Assembly (NCBI GenBank): GCA_040384625.1
Contig: JAZKIW010000081.1
Coordinates: 16,365 to 80,364, forward strand
DNA length: 64,000 nt
From: CADEEN01 sp040384625
Lineage (GTDB): Bacteria; Pseudomonadota; Gammaproteobacteria; Burkholderiales; Burkholderiaceae_C
Direction: 5' to 3'
This document shows positions 63,506-64,000 of the stretch, piece by piece (position 1 is the stretch's first letter; each line of letters starts with the position of its first letter). The translations under genes were made by a program, and so were the position numbers. The notes below the pieces were generated by a model. It saw only the letters and a program-made list of their open reading frames with translations. It was not told the DNA's origin and made no database searches.

Positions 63506-63940
63506 ATGACCATTGACTGGCAAAGTTTCACGCCCTGGGCCGCGCTTGGGGGCGGCCTGCTCATCGGCCTGGCCGCCGCGCTGTTCGTGCTCCTCAACGG
63601 CCGCGTCGCCGGCATCAGCGGCATCGTCGGTGGCTTGCTGCGCCCGGTGCGCGGCGACATCGGATGGCGTGTCGCCTTCGTCGCCGGCCTGATCGGTGCA
63701 CCGCTGCTGTACGCCCTGGCCACCCGCCTGCCCGCGCTGCATATCGATGCCGGCTCCGGCACGCTCGTGCTGGCCGGCCTGCTGGTCGGGGTCGGCACGC
63801 GTTACGGCGCCGGGTGCACCAGCGGTCATGGCGTGTGCGGCCTGTCGCGTCTGTCGCCACGTTCGCTGGTCGCGACATCGGCCTTCATGGGCGCGGGCTT
63901 TGCCACCGTGTTCATCATGCGGCACCTGCTCGCCGCTTGA
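63506..63940 (+). CDS. YeeE/YedE family sulfur-transport membrane protein (first half)
   Basis: This 144-aa membrane protein has about four helices. The conserved sulfur-handling motif is GTRYGAGCTSGHGVCGLSRL followed by SPRSLVATSAFM, with cysteines expected to pass thiosulfate or sulfide-type sulfur across the membrane. Such proteins often come as two short genes. The following frame starts 11 bases later and should be the partner. It lies 37 bases after the TonB receptor. Confidence 0.9.
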   Translation: MTIDWQSFTPWAALGGGLLIGLAAALFVLLNGRVAGISGIVGGLLRPVRGDIGWRVAFVAGLIGAPLLYALATRLPALHIDAGSGTLVLAGLLVGVGTRYGAGCTSGHGVCGLSRLSPRSLVATSAFMGAGFATVFIMRHLLAA

Positions 63941-63951
63941 CGACATCGACC

Positions 63952-64000
63952 ATGAGCGTCACTGCAGCCCTGTTCGCCGGCCTGCTGTTCGGCATCGGCT
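63952..64000 (+). CDS. YeeE/YedE family membrane protein, second half (partial)
   Basis: The frame starts at ATG 63952 and reads MSVTAALFAGLLFGIG to the window end. The hydrophobic start and position directly after a YeeE/YedE gene match the second gene of this pair (DUF6691-type). Only 16 residues are visible, so the call rests mainly on context. Confidence 0.6.
   Translation, partial: MSVTAALFAGLLFGIG

Overview
The window is about 64 kb of dense, high-GC (visibly two-thirds G+C) chromosomal DNA from a betaproteobacterium, most likely order Burkholderiales (Comamonadaceae, or the Rubrivivax/Leptothrix/Piscinibacter group). This placement is inferred from three things: several tripartite tricarboxylate transporter (TTT/Bug) parts, the aat-bpt pair, and the run yebC-purD-hemF-nadD-rsfS-rlmH-maf-rng. 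I see no tRNA, rRNA, CRISPR array, insertion sequence, integrase or phage gene. No gene-free stretch exceeds about 300 bases. Most genes overlap by ATGA or lie within a few bases of each other, so the layout is mainly long, translationally coupled operons.

Region 1 (1-17,054) is a catabolic and transport island. Two units diverge from about 4.8 kb. The leftward unit holds a family III CoA-transferase, an enoyl-CoA hydratase, a zinc-free quinone-oxidoreductase-like MDR, a Bug receptor and a family 3 solute-binding lipoprotein cut by the window edge. The rightward unit holds a GntR/FCD regulator, a second Bug receptor and an MmgE/PrpD protein. A perfect 18-bp palindrome lies between them. A leftward eight-gene run from 17,054 to 8,002 encodes TctB, TctA, PobA (4-hydroxybenzoate hydroxylase), an MFS exporter, a gamma-glutamyltransferase-like enzyme, a GNAT, an EamA exporter and an SDR with a changed active site. 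Together these suggest uptake and CoA-dependent breakdown of an unidentified carboxylate or aromatic acid.

Region 2 (17.1-27.6 kb) has a leftward unit (TatD nuclease, hypoxanthine-DNA glycosylase, spermidine-synthase-like protein, orphan GspE ATPase). It diverges from a rightward unit: PDZ-less trypsin-like protease, MoxR ATPase, DUF58, BatA-like VWA protein, then the N-degron transferases Aat and Bpt and an alpha/beta hydrolase.

Region 3 (27.6-35.2 kb) is a ten-gene leftward housekeeping run (yebC, tail-anchored coiled-coil protein, purD, acyltransferase, hemF, nadD, rsfS, rlmH, maf, rng).

Region 4 (35.3-43.7 kb) has a HerA-like ATPase with a DUF1499 protein, a LytS/LytTR-type two-component pair, small membrane proteins, and a second two-component system (7TM hybrid kinase plus LuxR-type regulator).

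Region 5 (44-64 kb) mixes housekeeping and envelope genes: glnS, FKBP, ComEA, DUF808, DUF2726, exported MsrB/MsrA, a duplicated-domain exported protein, a cytochrome P460-cupredoxin fusion beside a lectin-like lipoprotein, a YgiQ radical SAM protein, an S10 carboxypeptidase, a CPA2 antiporter preceded by a terminator-ending leader, a YbdK-type ligase, an SDR, an exported intradiol dioxygenase, a pseudouridine synthase, a small basic protein, a TonB-dependent receptor and a split YeeE/YedE sulfur transporter.

I found no clearly new multi-gene system. The best leads are the leader RNA before the antiporter, the P460-cupredoxin fusion, the palindrome between the divergent catabolic units, the repeats upstream of the LytTR pair, and the histone-H1-like tail on RsfS.
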